A stretch of 64,000 nucleotides of DNA from Ligilactobacillus apodemi DSM 16634 = JCM 16172 (GCF_001434405.1 NZ_AZFT01000031.1:1-64000), one strand, 5' to 3'; positions 7,412 through 16,117 are shown, counted from the stretch's first letter. The notes: a model not told the origin generated them from the sequence alone. Program-made: numbers and translations.

Positions 7412-8416
7412 TCAACTAAAATTTTGTGCTTTCCATGCATCAATTTCGGCTAAAAACTTCACAAATTCAGCACGATCTTTCATTAGCGGAAATTCCCCTA
7501 ATAAAATTGGTTTAGCTTGCTTAGCTGTTGCACCTTGCTTTTGGATGATCAAAATAGATTTTTGTGAGTTTTCACTAACAAATAGCTTTTGTGGTAAATT
7601 AAGCAATCCTTGCAGATAACCATATTTTTGAATTACTTCCAACAATTTTTTAGCTTCAGGTGCTTCAAACAATCCTTTTGGTACCACAAACATGCCCCAA
7701 CCACCATCATTTAATTGATGTAAAGCCTGTTCGATCAAAAGATAGTGTACATATGAATGCCCTTGCTTAGCGGTAGTTTCAAAAGCACTAGCTCGTTCAT
7801 CAAGAGGATAATAGCCGATTGGAAGATCCCCCACTACAACATCTACTTGTGGAACTTGTAAATCAATGATCGCATCTTGATGCACCAATTTAGTATCACT
7901 TTCCATTAATTGTGATGAAATACTTGCTAGAGAGATCAAAGTATCATCATTATCGATTCCATATAAAGCTAAATCATCCCAACCTTTGTTTTCTAAAGTT
8001 CCTAAAATAGCAGAAAGTAAATTACCCGTTCCGACTGTAAGGTCTAATAGTTTGATTCCTGGTTTATAAGTTACTAATTTTTCAATTAAGTAAGCTAATA
8101 AAAAGCCGATCGTATCTGGCGTCATTTGATGATTAGCCTGAATTTTTTCTTTTTTATACACTTGGAGCAAGGAAAGTTGCAATAATGCTCTTCTTTCTTC
8201 TTTTGAAAGTGAGGCTAAATCAATTTGTTGATATAATTTAGTTAATTTTTGGATTGTTTCTTCATCTGGCAGTCCATCTTCAACGTGAACATTTCCATTA
8301 TCCAACATATTATCAAACGTTTCGATCAAAGCATCCAACGAACTACATTTTACATTTGCTTGCAGGATTTCAATCGCTTCGTTTATTAATTGAAACTTCT
8401 CTTCTATTTTTGACAC
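7412..8416 (-). CDS. ytxK: class I SAM-dependent methyltransferase, YtxK type
   Basis: A 334-residue protein of the N6-adenine methylase fold. An N-terminal helical part is followed by LLDLTVGTGNLLSAIL (SAM motif I) and VVVGDLPIGYYP, a variant of the NPPY catalytic motif seen in the YtxK group. The target is unknown; the family is found downstream of comG and upstream of ackA in many bacilli, which suggests a link to competence or DNA uptake but does not prove it. The start is GTG at 8416 with GAAGAG upstream. The gene lies 115 bases after comGG and may be read from the same promoter. Confidence 0.85.
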   Translation of the reverse strand: MSKIEEKFQLINEAIEILQANVKCSSLDALIETFDNMLDNGNVHVEDGLPDEETIQKLTKLYQQIDLASLSKEERRALLQLSLLQVYKKEKIQANHQMTPDTIGFLLAYLIEKLVTYKPGIKLLDLTVGTGNLLSAILGTLENKGWDDLALYGIDNDDTLISLASISSQLMESDTKLVHQDAIIDLQVPQVDVVVGDLPIGYYPLDERASAFETTAKQGHSYVHYLLIEQALHQLNDGGWGMFVVPKGLFEAPEAKKLLEVIQKYGYLQGLLNLPQKLFVSENSQKSILIIQKQGATAKQAKPILLGEFPLMKDRAEFVKFLAEIDAWKAQNFS

Positions 8417-8531
8417 TGCTACTCTTCACACCCTAAACGACTTATTTTGAAACTTTAATAAAAATAGTTCCAATTACCCGTTTCATTATCGCACATCTCA
8501 TCATAATTTCAAGTCGTTAGCAAAGCTATCT

Positions 8532-8822
8532 TTATTTAGGAACCTGTGTAGCTGTGAAAGAAAATTGCTGTCCACTAGTCAGTTTGACTTGAAAATGACC
8601 TTGCTTTAAAGTACATATCCCTAGATTAAAATGTAGTGTCTGATTTTCAGTAATACTAAGTTTTTGTGAAATAACAACCAAACTAAGTGCTTGATAACGT
8701 GCTGTTTGTAAGCGATAAGCAGCGATATGTTGTTGATAAAACATCAATTGACCATAAAAGAAAAGCGTTGCCACGGCTAAAAATAATAATGCTGAACTCA
8801 ATAAAGTCGCACGTAATTTCAA
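8532..8822 (-). CDS. comGG: competence pseudopilus protein ComGG-like
   Basis: A 96-residue protein with one N-terminal hydrophobic segment (residues about 8-25) and a short extracellular domain. There is no recognisable prepilin cleavage motif, which is normal for ComGG. Assignment rests on position as the seventh gene of the comG operon and on its size, not on strong sequence similarity. It starts 6 bases after comGF stops. Confidence 0.7.
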   Translation of the reverse strand: MKLRATLLSSALLFLAVATLFFYGQLMFYQQHIAAYRLQTARYQALSLVVISQKLSITENQTLHFNLGICTLKQGHFQVKLTSGQQFSFTATQVPK

Positions 8823-8828
8823 AAAAAT

Positions 8829-9305
8829 TCACCTTTTTTCTTTCCACAATGGGAGCAAAAAATCCAGCTCATATTTTTTATGGTGCAGTGTACATGATAA
8901 ATGAAGCTTATTGCCTATATTGCTGAGTTCAAAATCGTCTACACCATAAAGCAATATCATGTAACCATTATTTTCTACAGTCGTCATAATAACTTCAGAC
9001 TTTTTGGCAGCATAATACAACCGGTAATGCTTTTTACTGACTAAACTATATAATTCAGGTGTCAGTTCACTTTTGGGTGATGAAACAAGTTCAAACTGCA
9101 TCCGATCAGCCTGTAAAAAACTTACTAGTCGCTCTAATTCAAAGCGATCGTCAGAACTATTAGCGTGTACTTGTTGACTAATGATCTGAGTGGTCCCAAC
9201 AATGATAGTCATCCCTAAACTCAAAATAACTAGTGCTACTACCGCTTCAACCAATGAAAAACTCTTATTTTTCTGAGATAAATAGTTGAACTTTTTTCCC
9301 ATCAT
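8829..9305 (-). CDS. comGF: competence pseudopilin ComGF
   Basis: About 158 residues. A prepilin-like segment KSFSLVEAVVALVILSLGM is followed by a globular domain with the ComGF pattern (ELERLVSFLQADRMQFELV, then MTTVENNGYMILLYGVDDF). It is a minor pseudopilin of the DNA-uptake pilus. The start is uncertain: tandem ATGs at 9305 and 9302 give a normal leader before the hydrophobic segment, with AAGAAGGGA further upstream inside comGE. A longer form from 9371 would overlap comGE by over 100 bases and is unlikely. The reading frame is intact. Confidence 0.78.
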   Translation of the reverse strand: MMGKKFNYLSQKNKSFSLVEAVVALVILSLGMTIIVGTTQIISQQVHANSSDDRFELERLVSFLQADRMQFELVSSPKSELTPELYSLVSKKHYRLYYAAKKSEVIMTTVENNGYMILLYGVDDFELSNIGNKLHLSCTLHHKKYELDFLLPLWKEKR

Positions 9306-9534
9306 ATGCAGTGACACTGATCCCTTCTTTGCGAATTTTGTCGGATGATAAAGTTTGCGCACTTTGCTCACTTTTATTTAATAAAGCTTGTGCAGCTAAT
9401 AATTGATGATAAGCCGTATTTTCTAATTTGCTAAATTCATTTGTACTTATACAAACTAGCGTGACCACTAGCAATAAAACACTCATCCCTAATAAACTAT
9501 CAAGCAACATAAACCCCTTAAGTTTATTATTCAT
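9265..9534 (-). CDS. comGE: competence pseudopilin ComGE-like
   Basis: An 89-residue minor pseudopilin. The N-terminal MNNKLKGFMLLDSLLGM resembles a type IV prepilin leader with a Gly before the hydrophobic helix (G-FMLLDSL, where Asp replaces the usual Glu at +5). It overlaps the end of comGD by 8 bases, indicating tight coupling. Assignment comes mostly from position five in the operon. Confidence 0.75.
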   Translation of the reverse strand: MNNKLKGFMLLDSLLGMSVLLLVVTLVCISTNEFSKLENTAYHQLLAAQALLNKSEQSAQTLSSDKIRKEGISVTAYDGKKVQLFISEK

Positions 9535-9955
9535 TTTTTACTTCCAAACGATATTGCATACCATATCCCAGTTGAACATGCATATCGTAAACCTTTCCCA
9601 AAGTTGATGAAAATTCTTCAGTATCAGGACGCATCGAACCAGTCTTTTGAATTATATAAGTTGACACCCCACTGGCATGATGCAAAGTCTTGGGATAAGT
9701 TAAGATCGTCTTGTGGTCTGCAGAATCAGAAAAAATAATTTTATCATCTTCAACATAAATTATTGCAACGGTGTTATTTTGAATACAGCGGTAAAAAGTT
9801 GCAAACCACAACTGACGTAAATCTCTAAAAAACATTTGCTCATTTAAATTCGCCAAAGCTCGTTTACCAGGTCCAATACCTAATGAAAAAAACAGTCCAC
9901 TTATGAATAAGACTATTACCATTTCACTCAACGTAAATGCTTTTGCTCTACACAT
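9527..9955 (-). CDS. comGD: competence pseudopilin ComGD
   Basis: A 142-residue prepilin-like protein with AFTLSEMVIVLFISGLFFSLG after a short basic leader: the processing site A/FTLSE with Glu at +5. It is a minor component of the competence pseudopilus. The ATG at 9955, four bases after the comGC stop and with AAGG eight bases upstream, is chosen over an in-frame TTG at 9976 inside comGC. Confidence 0.82.
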   Translation of the reverse strand: MCRAKAFTLSEMVIVLFISGLFFSLGIGPGKRALANLNEQMFFRDLRQLWFATFYRCIQNNTVAIIYVEDDKIIFSDSADHKTILTYPKTLHHASGVSTYIIQKTGSMRPDTEEFSSTLGKVYDMHVQLGYGMQYRLEVKNE

Positions 9956-9959
9956 AAGC

Positions 9960-10256
9960 TCAACCTTGATCGCCAACTTTTAAGTGATGCTTATCGATTT
10001 CTTTAACTTGTTTGTCCGTTAAATAGCCAGCTTTTTCTAAATCAGCCGGTTGGACACTATTCATTTCAACCCCTTTTTCATCGGCATAAAGTTGTGCTTG
10101 GGTATTTAACTCCGATTGCAACGCATGCGTATTCACGGTTTCCGCGTTAGTACGTTGCTTGGACACATTAGGGATCACAACTAAGATCAATAAACTGATA
10201 ATAAACAAAACGACTGCCATTTCTACTAAAGTAAAACCAGATACCTTATGTTTCAT
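9960..10256 (-). CDS. comGC: major competence pseudopilin ComGC
   Basis: A 98-residue major pseudopilin. The leader MKHKVSG is followed by the canonical cleavage site G/FTLVE and a hydrophobic helix (about residues 8-28), then the typical ComGC domain with YADEKG and DLEKAGYLTDKQV. ComC-type prepilin peptidase (not in this window) would process it before assembly into the DNA-uptake pilus. The ATG at 10256 overlaps the comGB stop by four bases (ATGA) and has GGGGG in front. An upstream extension of 34 residues lies inside comGB and is rejected. Confidence 0.93.
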   Translation of the reverse strand: MKHKVSGFTLVEMAVVLFIISLLILVVIPNVSKQRTNAETVNTHALQSELNTQAQLYADEKGVEMNSVQPADLEKAGYLTDKQVKEIDKHHLKVGDQG

Positions 10257-11314
10257 GTATACATTCCCCCTAAACTCGAATAAATAGGCAAAAGTAAGGC
10301 TAAATATGTTCCAATTATGATAGCTGCTATCAACAAAAAAAGTAGTGGTTGAACCCATGACAACAAAACGTCCATTTGTTGCAATAAACGTAAATATGCT
10401 AATTTAGAATACGACAGCAAATCATCCCCAATTTCAAGTTGTGTTTTTCCTTTTTCAAAAAACAACCCTAGCTCAGTTGGGAAAAAGTGATAATTTTTAA
10501 TAAGTTCAGCTAAATTTCGGCCACTTACTAAATATTTTTCTAACTCTATCCCTAATTGATGTAATAAAGTATTAGGAGAGAAACTTTGTAACAATTCACA
10601 AATTTGTTGAAATTCTAACCCACTGCGCAATAGAAGCCCTAAATTAAAGGTCAGATAATAACGCAGATATTGCCGATAAATTTTACCAAGCACCGGTAGC
10701 CCACTATACCAACTATGCCGTCCCAATAAAGATTGCTTTTTCCACCAATATCCTATCTTGAGTACGTAAAAAAACATAACTATGCTAAATATTGCCCCAA
10801 TATACCAGGCATAATTTTCAATTTGGCGATACGACACCGTTGCTCGCTGAGAATTAAAACGAACTAATTCTGGCGCAAGCCAAATTTTTATGCCACTCAA
10901 AATAAAGGCTAACATTCCTAAAATAAGAAGTGGATAAATCAACAAAGCGTGTAACTTCGCTTTTTGTTGCAACCGTTTAGTCAGATACTGGCCTAGTTGC
11001 TGGACAGTTTGGAGCAAATTTCCGTGTTTTTCTGCAATATAAAGCTGACAATAAAGTGCCTCTGAAATGTTTTCTTTCAGTGAAGCACTAAAACTTCCAC
11101 CTGTGTTTAGATATTCCACGACCCCTGTTAGATTTATTGCCATAAAACTTTGTAAACTCTGCAAGGCCTGCTTGAGTGAAAATCCCGCTCCTAATAAATC
11201 AGCTAATAAGCTGAAGAAAAGAGCTTCTTGTTTTAAAGTCCAACGTTTTTTAGCCTTTAAGAAAGTGTTGGAATGTTTGTGCGGTAATTTGGCGTGCATG
11301 AAGACATTTTTCAA
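10253..11314 (-). CDS. comGB: competence pilus assembly membrane protein ComGB
   Basis: A 353-residue GspF/PilC-type polytopic protein, the membrane platform of the competence pseudopilus. It has two GspF repeats separated by hydrophobic segments near residues 125-145 and 160-185, and a final one at the C-terminus. The start is a TTG at 11314: GGAGGG stands seven bases upstream, whereas the in-frame ATG five codons later would be 22 bases from it. The start overlaps the end of comGA by 65 bases. Confidence 0.88.
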   Translation of the reverse strand: MKNVFMHAKLPHKHSNTFLKAKKRWTLKQEALFFSLLADLLGAGFSLKQALQSLQSFMAINLTGVVEYLNTGGSFSASLKENISEALYCQLYIAEKHGNLLQTVQQLGQYLTKRLQQKAKLHALLIYPLLILGMLAFILSGIKIWLAPELVRFNSQRATVSYRQIENYAWYIGAIFSIVMFFYVLKIGYWWKKQSLLGRHSWYSGLPVLGKIYRQYLRYYLTFNLGLLLRSGLEFQQICELLQSFSPNTLLHQLGIELEKYLVSGRNLAELIKNYHFFPTELGLFFEKGKTQLEIGDDLLSYSKLAYLRLLQQMDVLLSWVQPLLFLLIAAIIIGTYLALLLPIYSSLGGMYT

Positions 11315-12218
11315 GCTCTTCCCTCCATTTATTTGTCATCTGCTGTAAGTCACTTGTTACTACTTTTTCAAATAATTTTTCACCTGATAAAATATCAAAT
11401 AAAACGCCACGTTCGCCATTTATTAACGGCAACAGGCGCTGATACGACACCAATTGTAAGACCTGTTGTAATTCTAATTTATTGACCCCTAGATTTAATA
11501 AGCGTTCAACAACCGCATAAACTCCAGGCGCATGAACTGTACTCAATACTAAATGACCACTCAAAGCCGCTGTGATTGCAGCCTTAGCCGTCGCTAGGTC
11601 ACGGATTTCCCCAATAATAAAGATATCTGGATGATGCCGTAAAGCAGCTTTAAGTAAAGTTGTATAGTCCATCCCCACTTTATCATTAACCTGAATCTGT
11701 AAAAATTCTGGTTCTTGGATCTCAATGGGATCTTCAATGCACATGACTTGTTTTTTAGCCAAAGATTTAACCAATTGATACATCGCACTTGTTTTACCTG
11801 AACCCATCGGACCTGAAAATAAAATCAAGCCCTTATTTTGACAAGCTGTTTGAAAAATCGACTGTTGCTCTTTGACTAAATAGTTTATTTTATTTTCCAT
11901 TAATGGATAAATCAGCCGAATAACTAATGACTCGCGCCCTAAAAAGTCCCCCACCGTGGAAAAACGCAAATAAACTTTTTGTTGGTACATCCAAGCCCCC
12001 AATTGTGGCCTCCGGTGTTCACTAAGTGCCATATCTGCCTTAAATTTAAAAAAGGTGATAATTTTTTGCGCTTCCTCCACACTAAGTTCGCCTTGTTCGA
12101 CATATTGATCAATAATGAAAAATTTCACGCGATAAAGTGTTCCAAATGGTAAAAGTAAAATATCCATCGCGTGAACTTGCAACGCATTTTCCAATAATTG
12201 CTCAGCTATCTGCATCAT
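11250..12218 (-). CDS. comGA: competence ATPase ComGA
   Basis: A 322-residue secretion-type ATPase (GspE/PilB family) that powers pseudopilus assembly. It has Walker A GPMGSGKTS, an Asp box CIEDPIEIQEPEF, Walker B and the typical LRHHPDIFIIGEIRDLATA, and the His box SGHLVLSTVHA. It is shorter than PilB because it lacks the N1 domain, as usual for ComGA. It is the first gene of comGA-comGG. The start is ATG at 12218, with a second ATG directly after and GAAAGGGGGAAAA upstream. The only possible promoter space is the 60 bases up to the ribokinase terminator. Confidence 0.93.
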   Translation of the reverse strand: MMQIAEQLLENALQVHAMDILLLPFGTLYRVKFFIIDQYVEQGELSVEEAQKIITFFKFKADMALSEHRRPQLGAWMYQQKVYLRFSTVGDFLGRESLVIRLIYPLMENKINYLVKEQQSIFQTACQNKGLILFSGPMGSGKTSAMYQLVKSLAKKQVMCIEDPIEIQEPEFLQIQVNDKVGMDYTTLLKAALRHHPDIFIIGEIRDLATAKAAITAALSGHLVLSTVHAPGVYAVVERLLNLGVNKLELQQVLQLVSYQRLLPLINGERGVLFDILSGEKLFEKVVTSDLQQMTNKWREELEKCLHARQITAQTFQHFLKG

Positions 12219-12240
12219 CTTTTCCCCCTTTCACAATATA

Positions 12241-12248
12241 AATACGCA
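12241..12248 (-). promoter_or_regulatory. cin-box-like -10 element before comGA
   Basis: Minus strand TGCGTATT, about 22 bases before comGA and preceded by a T-tract. It resembles the streptococcal competence sigma-X element TACGAATA and related TGCGAATA boxes. No convincing housekeeping -35/-10 pair is visible between the ribokinase terminator and comGA. Confidence 0.35.
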
Positions 12249-12275
12249 AAAAAGAGAATTTTTTTTGAAACAAAT

Positions 12276-12305
12276 AAAAAAAGTTGTGAGCATCAGTCAC
12301 AACTT
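12276..12305 (-). terminator. terminator after ribokinase
   Basis: AAGTTGTGA (12281-12289) pairs with TCACAACTT (12297-12305), followed on the minus strand by a run of T. It separates rbsK from the comG operon. Confidence 0.75.
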
Positions 12306-12322
12306 CTAATTCTGGTATTTAA

Positions 12323-13249
12323 TTAAAAATCAGCGCCACCTAAAGCGTTATTCACTTCATCAACTTCAGGAATCGAAGGGATCGCACCCAACTTTTGTAC
12401 GGCTAATGCTGAAGCCATGCTAGCATAAACGATTGCTTCCTCAATATTTGAAAGATCATGGTGTAATTGTGAACTAAGAGCACCTAAAAATGTATCACCG
12501 GCAGCAGTTGTATCGATTGCATTGACTTTAAATGCACTAATAAACCCTTCAGCTGTCGTTGTCTTATAGTAAGCACCCTTACTCCCTAGCGTAATGATCG
12601 TATTTTTTACCCCTAATTGTGCTAATTTTTCAGCTGCAGTACTCCACGAATCTTCACCTGTGATCTTGATCTCGGTCAATAATTCCGTTTCTGTTTCGTT
12701 TAAAACGATCAGATCGACATTTTTTAATAATTCTTCTGGAACACGTTTTGCTGGTGCAGGATTCAAAATAGTCACAACATCATTTTCCTTAGCATATTTA
12801 AAAGCCGTGATCGCTGTTTCGAGCGGAGTTTCAAATTGCGTGATCAAAAAATCTGCTTCACTGATCTTATCTTTAGCTTGTTCAATATCATCATTAGTGA
12901 TCGCTTGATTTGCTCCACCCAACACTAAGATACTATTTTCGCCACTTTCTTGTAGTAAAATGAAGGCTTGGCCAGTTTCTTGTGCTGCAAGTGTAACACT
13001 TGAGGTATCAATATTAGCCTCTGTAAGATATTTTTTCATCAAACGACCTTGCTCATCTTCACCAACTTTACCAATAAAAGCCGTGATCGCACCCGAGCGT
13101 GCTGCAGCGATCGCTTGATTTGCTCCTTTACCTCCACCAGCAATTTGCTTAGCCGACATAGTCATTGTTTCACCGGGCAACGGCAGACGCTTGATCTGCA
13201 TGATATTATCAACATTCAAGCTGCCTAAAACTGTTACTCTATTGACCAT
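12323..13249 (-). CDS. rbsK: ribokinase
   Basis: A 308-residue PfkB-family sugar kinase that phosphorylates ribose to ribose 5-phosphate. The N-terminal GSLNVDNIM, the AGGGKGANQAIAAAR signature near residues 37-51, and the C-terminal NAIDTTAAGDTFLGAL anion-hole motif with the catalytic Asp are all present. It stands alone here, without rbsD or transporter genes beside it. A sugar porter of the GRP (RbsU/GlcU) family lies 10 kb away. The ATG has GGAGG seven to eight bases upstream. A 13-bp inverted repeat covers the probable promoter. Confidence 0.93.
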   Translation of the reverse strand: MVNRVTVLGSLNVDNIMQIKRLPLPGETMTMSAKQIAGGGKGANQAIAAARSGAITAFIGKVGEDEQGRLMKKYLTEANIDTSSVTLAAQETGQAFILLQESGENSILVLGGANQAITNDDIEQAKDKISEADFLITQFETPLETAITAFKYAKENDVVTILNPAPAKRVPEELLKNVDLIVLNETETELLTEIKITGEDSWSTAAEKLAQLGVKNTIITLGSKGAYYKTTTAEGFISAFKVNAIDTTAAGDTFLGALSSQLHHDLSNIEEAIVYASMASALAVQKLGAIPSIPEVDEVNNALGGADF

Positions 13250-13293
13250 AATTTTCCTCCATCATTATTTCTATAAAGCTCGTATTTATTACA

Positions 13294-13332
13294 TATTTCA
13301 AAACATATCAGCATGTTTTGAAATATAGTCAA
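13294..13332 (-). promoter_or_regulatory. rbsK promoter with overlapping 13-bp inverted repeat
   Basis: TATTTCAAAACAT (13294-13306) is perfectly inverted at 13313-13325 with a 6-base gap. On the minus strand a -35 TTGACT (13327-13332) abuts it. A poor -10 (TATGTT, spacer 19) would lie inside. It has the geometry of an operator for a dimeric repressor; the regulator is unknown. Confidence 0.55.
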
Positions 13333-13395
13333 AATTCACTATTCATTATAGCATATCACACAGTAAATAAGAGCCCTTTACTAGATTTACCGCAA

Positions 13396-13429
13396 AAATA
13401 AAAGAGCCACCGTAGTAGCTCCTTTATTT
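13396..13429 (-). terminator. terminator after yebC
   Basis: AAATAAA + GAGC (13396-13407) pairs with GCTC + TTTATTT (13418-13429) around a 10-base loop and lies directly behind the yebC stop. Confidence 0.65.
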
Positions 13430-13436
13430 TTAATTA

Positions 13437-14168
13437 TTAATCTTCATCGGGAAATTCTGCTGAAGTGAAGACTTCGGAAACATCATCTTCATCTTCTAAA
13501 CGATCGATCAAACGTTGTAATTGTTCGACCTTATCTTCTGGAACTGGTACCGTGTTTTGTGGAACCATCGTGATTTCAGCAGAGTCAAGATCGTACTTAG
13601 CTTGTAAAGCATCACGTACATCTTCAAAGATCTTTGGTTCAGTGTAGATTTCAAAAACTTCATCTGAAGTTTGGAGATCTTCAGCCCCAGCTTCGATCAC
13701 ATCTTCAAACATTTGATCTTCATCTACATCAAGATCTTCGCGTACGATCGCAATATAACCTTTACGATCAAACATAAAGCTAACCGAACCAGTTTCACCC
13801 AAATTACCACCATTACGGTTAAAATCAGTCCGTACAGCAGAAGCAGTCCGGTTACGGTTATCTGTCAAAGCATGAACTAAAATAGCCACACCAGCTGGTC
13901 CGTATCCTTCATAAGTAATTTCTTCGTAGTTTGCACCATTCGCACCAGTTGCTTTATCAAGAGCACGTTTGATGTTATCTTTTGGCATATTAGCTGCACG
14001 AGCTTTTTCCATTACAAGGCGCAATTGTGGGTTGGCGTCTGGGTCAGGACCGCCACTCTTTGCAGCCATGTATAGGTCTCGCGAGATTTTTTGGAAAATT
14101 TTTCCACGTTTTGCATCTTGAGCATTTTTACGCCCTTGGATGTTATGCCATTTAGAATGTCCTGACAT
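13437..14168 (-). CDS. yebC: YebC/PmpR family protein
   Basis: A 243-residue protein of the universally conserved YebC/TACO1 family. The start [14 protein letters not shown] is diagnostic, followed by [29 protein letters not shown]. Long treated as a transcription regulator, the family is now linked to translation of proline-rich stretches. Which role holds here cannot be seen. The ATG at 14168 is chosen for the conserved N-terminus and for AGAGG nine bases upstream; a 12-residue extension is unsupported. It is monocistronic with its own terminator. Confidence 0.93.
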   Translation of the reverse strand: MSGHSKWHNIQGRKNAQDAKRGKIFQKISRDLYMAAKSGGPDPDANPQLRLVMEKARAANMPKDNIKRALDKATGANGANYEEITYEGYGPAGVAILVHALTDNRNRTASAVRTDFNRNGGNLGETGSVSFMFDRKGYIAIVREDLDVDEDQMFEDVIEAGAEDLQTSDEVFEIYTEPKIFEDVRDALQAKYDLDSAEITMVPQNTVPVPEDKVEQLQRLIDRLEDEDDVSEVFTSAEFPDED

Positions 14169-14280
14169 TTCTAATACCTCTTTCCGAAAAGTAAAATTTA
14201 GCAATAAGCCGTGTATATTTTAACAAAAAATTTACTATCCTTGCAACCCTCAACTCACGCTTACGCCAAACAAACTTGCT

Positions 14281-14799
14281 TTATTTTTTGGTGCGAGTTT
14301 TTTGGAAAATATAATAACAGCTGACAGCTAACAAAATCCCGCATAACGCACCTATCGAATCCAAAATCACATCTTGGATCAAAGGTGTTCTGTCACCCGT
14401 TAACATTTGGTGAAATTCATCAAATGCAGCATAGCCACCCGCTAAGATCAAACTACTCAAAATGACGATCCACATTCTTTTTACGTAAGTGGCTAAACCT
14501 AAACTTAAAAAGGCACCTAAAAAGAAATAAGTAAAGAAGTGAGCTGCTTTTCGAATGAAAAACTCGATAAATTTATAATATCCCACACTCTCAATACTAA
14601 TAACCTTACCACCATATGAAAATGAAATCGGTAATAGTTCAGTTTCATATGGTTTATTAGTTAGATATTTTTGTAAAAAAGGTACCGATGTTTGTTGTGA
14701 ATATGTCATTGAAGAACTGACAAATAGTATTATGACGATCAATAAACTGATCATCAAAAAGAAATTCGCCCAAGTAAAAAGTCGCTTTGTTTTCTTCAT
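14281..14799 (-). CDS. VanZ-like family membrane protein
   Basis: A 172-residue protein with an N-terminal membrane anchor, a periplasm-facing segment, and three further hydrophobic helices. The VanZ-like signature is RKAAHFFTYFFLGAF and FDEFHQMLTGDRTPLIQDVILDSIGALCG, with conserved His, Asp and Glu. Family members affect teicoplanin susceptibility in some species, but most have no known role. Two adjacent ATGs (14802, 14799) are possible; the second gives the better distance to GAGGGG. It lies between ccpA and yebC and probably has its own promoter. Confidence 0.82.
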   Translation of the reverse strand: MKKTKRLFTWANFFLMISLLIVIILFVSSSMTYSQQTSVPFLQKYLTNKPYETELLPISFSYGGKVISIESVGYYKFIEFFIRKAAHFFTYFFLGAFLSLGLATYVKRMWIVILSSLILAGGYAAFDEFHQMLTGDRTPLIQDVILDSIGALCGILLAVSCYYIFQKTRTKK

Positions 14800-14835
14800 C
14801 ATTGCCCCTCATCTCATCGCCAACATAAATAATAA

Positions 14836-14873
14836 TAGCCTCTACCCCTTCTCTAATAGAGCGGTAAAGGCTA
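14836..14873 (-). terminator. terminator after ccpA
   Basis: TAGCC...TACC (14836 on) pairs with GGTA...GGCTA (ending 14873). On the minus strand it is followed by a T-rich TATTATTATTT stretch. It lies 23 bases beyond the ccpA stop. Confidence 0.55.
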
Positions 14874-14896
14874 CATCATCATTTTAACGATTTTTA

Positions 14897-15904
14897 TTAT
14901 TTGGTTGAGCCACGTTTAATATAGCCGTATGGTAACTCGATCGTCTTTTGATCTGATGAAGTATCTTCACGATTCATCATCTTAGTCAAAAAGCGCATTG
15001 ACACAGCGCCAATATCATATAAAGGTTGTGTGATCGAGGAAAGTTGTGGACGCACGATCTCAGTTAATTTAGAGTTATTACTTGTGATAATTTCAAATTC
15101 TTCAGGGATTTTGATACCAGCATCTTTAGCCCCATTCAAAACACCACAAGCTAATTCATCATCCCCAACAAAAGCAGCTGTTGCTTTAGCAGAAGCGAGT
15201 GCTGGCCATAATACTTCACCCGCACGATAGCTATAATCAGTTTCAAAAACTAGATCTTGATCAAATTCGATACCATTTTTAGCTAAAACATTCTTGTATC
15301 CTTTAAGACGATATTCACCGTTGATTGGATCACTTAATGGTCCAGAAATAAAGGCGATCCGCTTATTGCCATGATTGATCAAATCAGTTACTGCTTCTTC
15401 AACTGCCGCAGTGTAATCAACGTGCACACTTTCAACTTCATTTTTGGCATCAACAGAACCAGCCAATACGATCGGTGTTTTAGCACGCGCAAATTGTGCC
15501 CGAAGTTCATCTGTCATGTTATTACCCATGAAAATGATCCCGTCGACTTGTTTAGCCAACAAAGTATTTAACACTTGTGCTTCTTTTTGGGCATTGCCAT
15601 CTGAATTTGCCAAGATAATGTTATATTTGTACATTGACGCAACATCATCAATACCGCGTGCTAAAGATGCAAAATATACGTTAGTAACATCAGGAATGAT
15701 AACACCAACTGTGGTTGTTTTCTTGCTTGCTAAACCACGAGCGACCGCGTTAGGACGATAATCTAAGCGATCGATCACCTCTAAAACTTTTTTACGTGTT
15801 GCTGGTTTCACATTCGGATTGCCATTAACAACACGTGAAACGGTTGCCATCGAAACGGCTGCTTCACGGGCAACATCATAAATTGTAATTGTTTGTTTTT
15901 CCAT
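14897..15904 (-). CDS. ccpA: catabolite control protein A
   Basis: A 335-residue LacI/GalR-family regulator. The helix-turn-helix ITIYDVAREAAVSMATVSRV begins at about residue 6, followed by the hinge NAVARGLASKKTTTVGVIIPD, a periplasmic-binding-protein-like core and the C-terminal LPYGYIKRGST typical of CcpA. With HPr(Ser-P) it binds cre sites to repress or activate carbon genes. Divergence from pepQ is the conserved lactobacillus arrangement and supports the name. The ATG has AAAGGA upstream. A cre-like site in the shared intergenic region suggests self-regulation. Other cre-like sites in this window stand before glgB and pckA. Confidence 0.95.
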   Translation of the reverse strand: MEKQTITIYDVAREAAVSMATVSRVVNGNPNVKPATRKKVLEVIDRLDYRPNAVARGLASKKTTTVGVIIPDVTNVYFASLARGIDDVASMYKYNIILANSDGNAQKEAQVLNTLLAKQVDGIIFMGNNMTDELRAQFARAKTPIVLAGSVDAKNEVESVHVDYTAAVEEAVTDLINHGNKRIAFISGPLSDPINGEYRLKGYKNVLAKNGIEFDQDLVFETDYSYRAGEVLWPALASAKATAAFVGDDELACGVLNGAKDAGIKIPEEFEIITSNNSKLTEIVRPQLSSITQPLYDIGAVSMRFLTKMMNREDTSSDQKTIELPYGYIKRGSTK

Positions 15905-15983
15905 GGTATTATCCTTTCAAAAATTAATTTTCACTCTCGTTTTCATTGTAACCACCTTTAATTTATCAAAGTTTCTTACTAAA

Positions 15984-15997
15984 TGCAAGCGGTTCAA
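15984..15997. promoter_or_regulatory. cre-like site between ccpA and pepQ
   Basis: TGCAAGCGGTTCAA matches the cre consensus TGWAANCGNTNWCA at 11 of 14 positions, including the central CG. A further half-site TGAAAACG lies on the minus strand near 15945. Cre sites in this divergent region are known from related bacteria. Confidence 0.5.
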
Positions 15998-16072
15998 GAA
16001 TTTTATCATCTTCTTTTTCACACTTTTTCATTATCCAACTTAAGTACTTAAACTGCTCAAGATCACTACTTA

Positions 16073-16081
16073 TGGTATAAT
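16073..16081 (+). promoter_or_regulatory. extended -10 promoter of pepQ
   Basis: TGGTATAAT: an extended -10 with consensus TATAAT at 16076-16081. The -35 region is poor. It lies 36 bases before the pepQ ATG. Confidence 0.65.
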
Positions 16082-16117
16082 AAATTCGTTTAATCAAATT
16101 ACAAAGGAAGCGATTTT

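Noticed and set aside
10257-10358. 34-residue upstream extension of comGC
   Set aside because: It lies inside comGB; the ATG at 10256 gives the canonical prepilin leader and an ATGA overlap.
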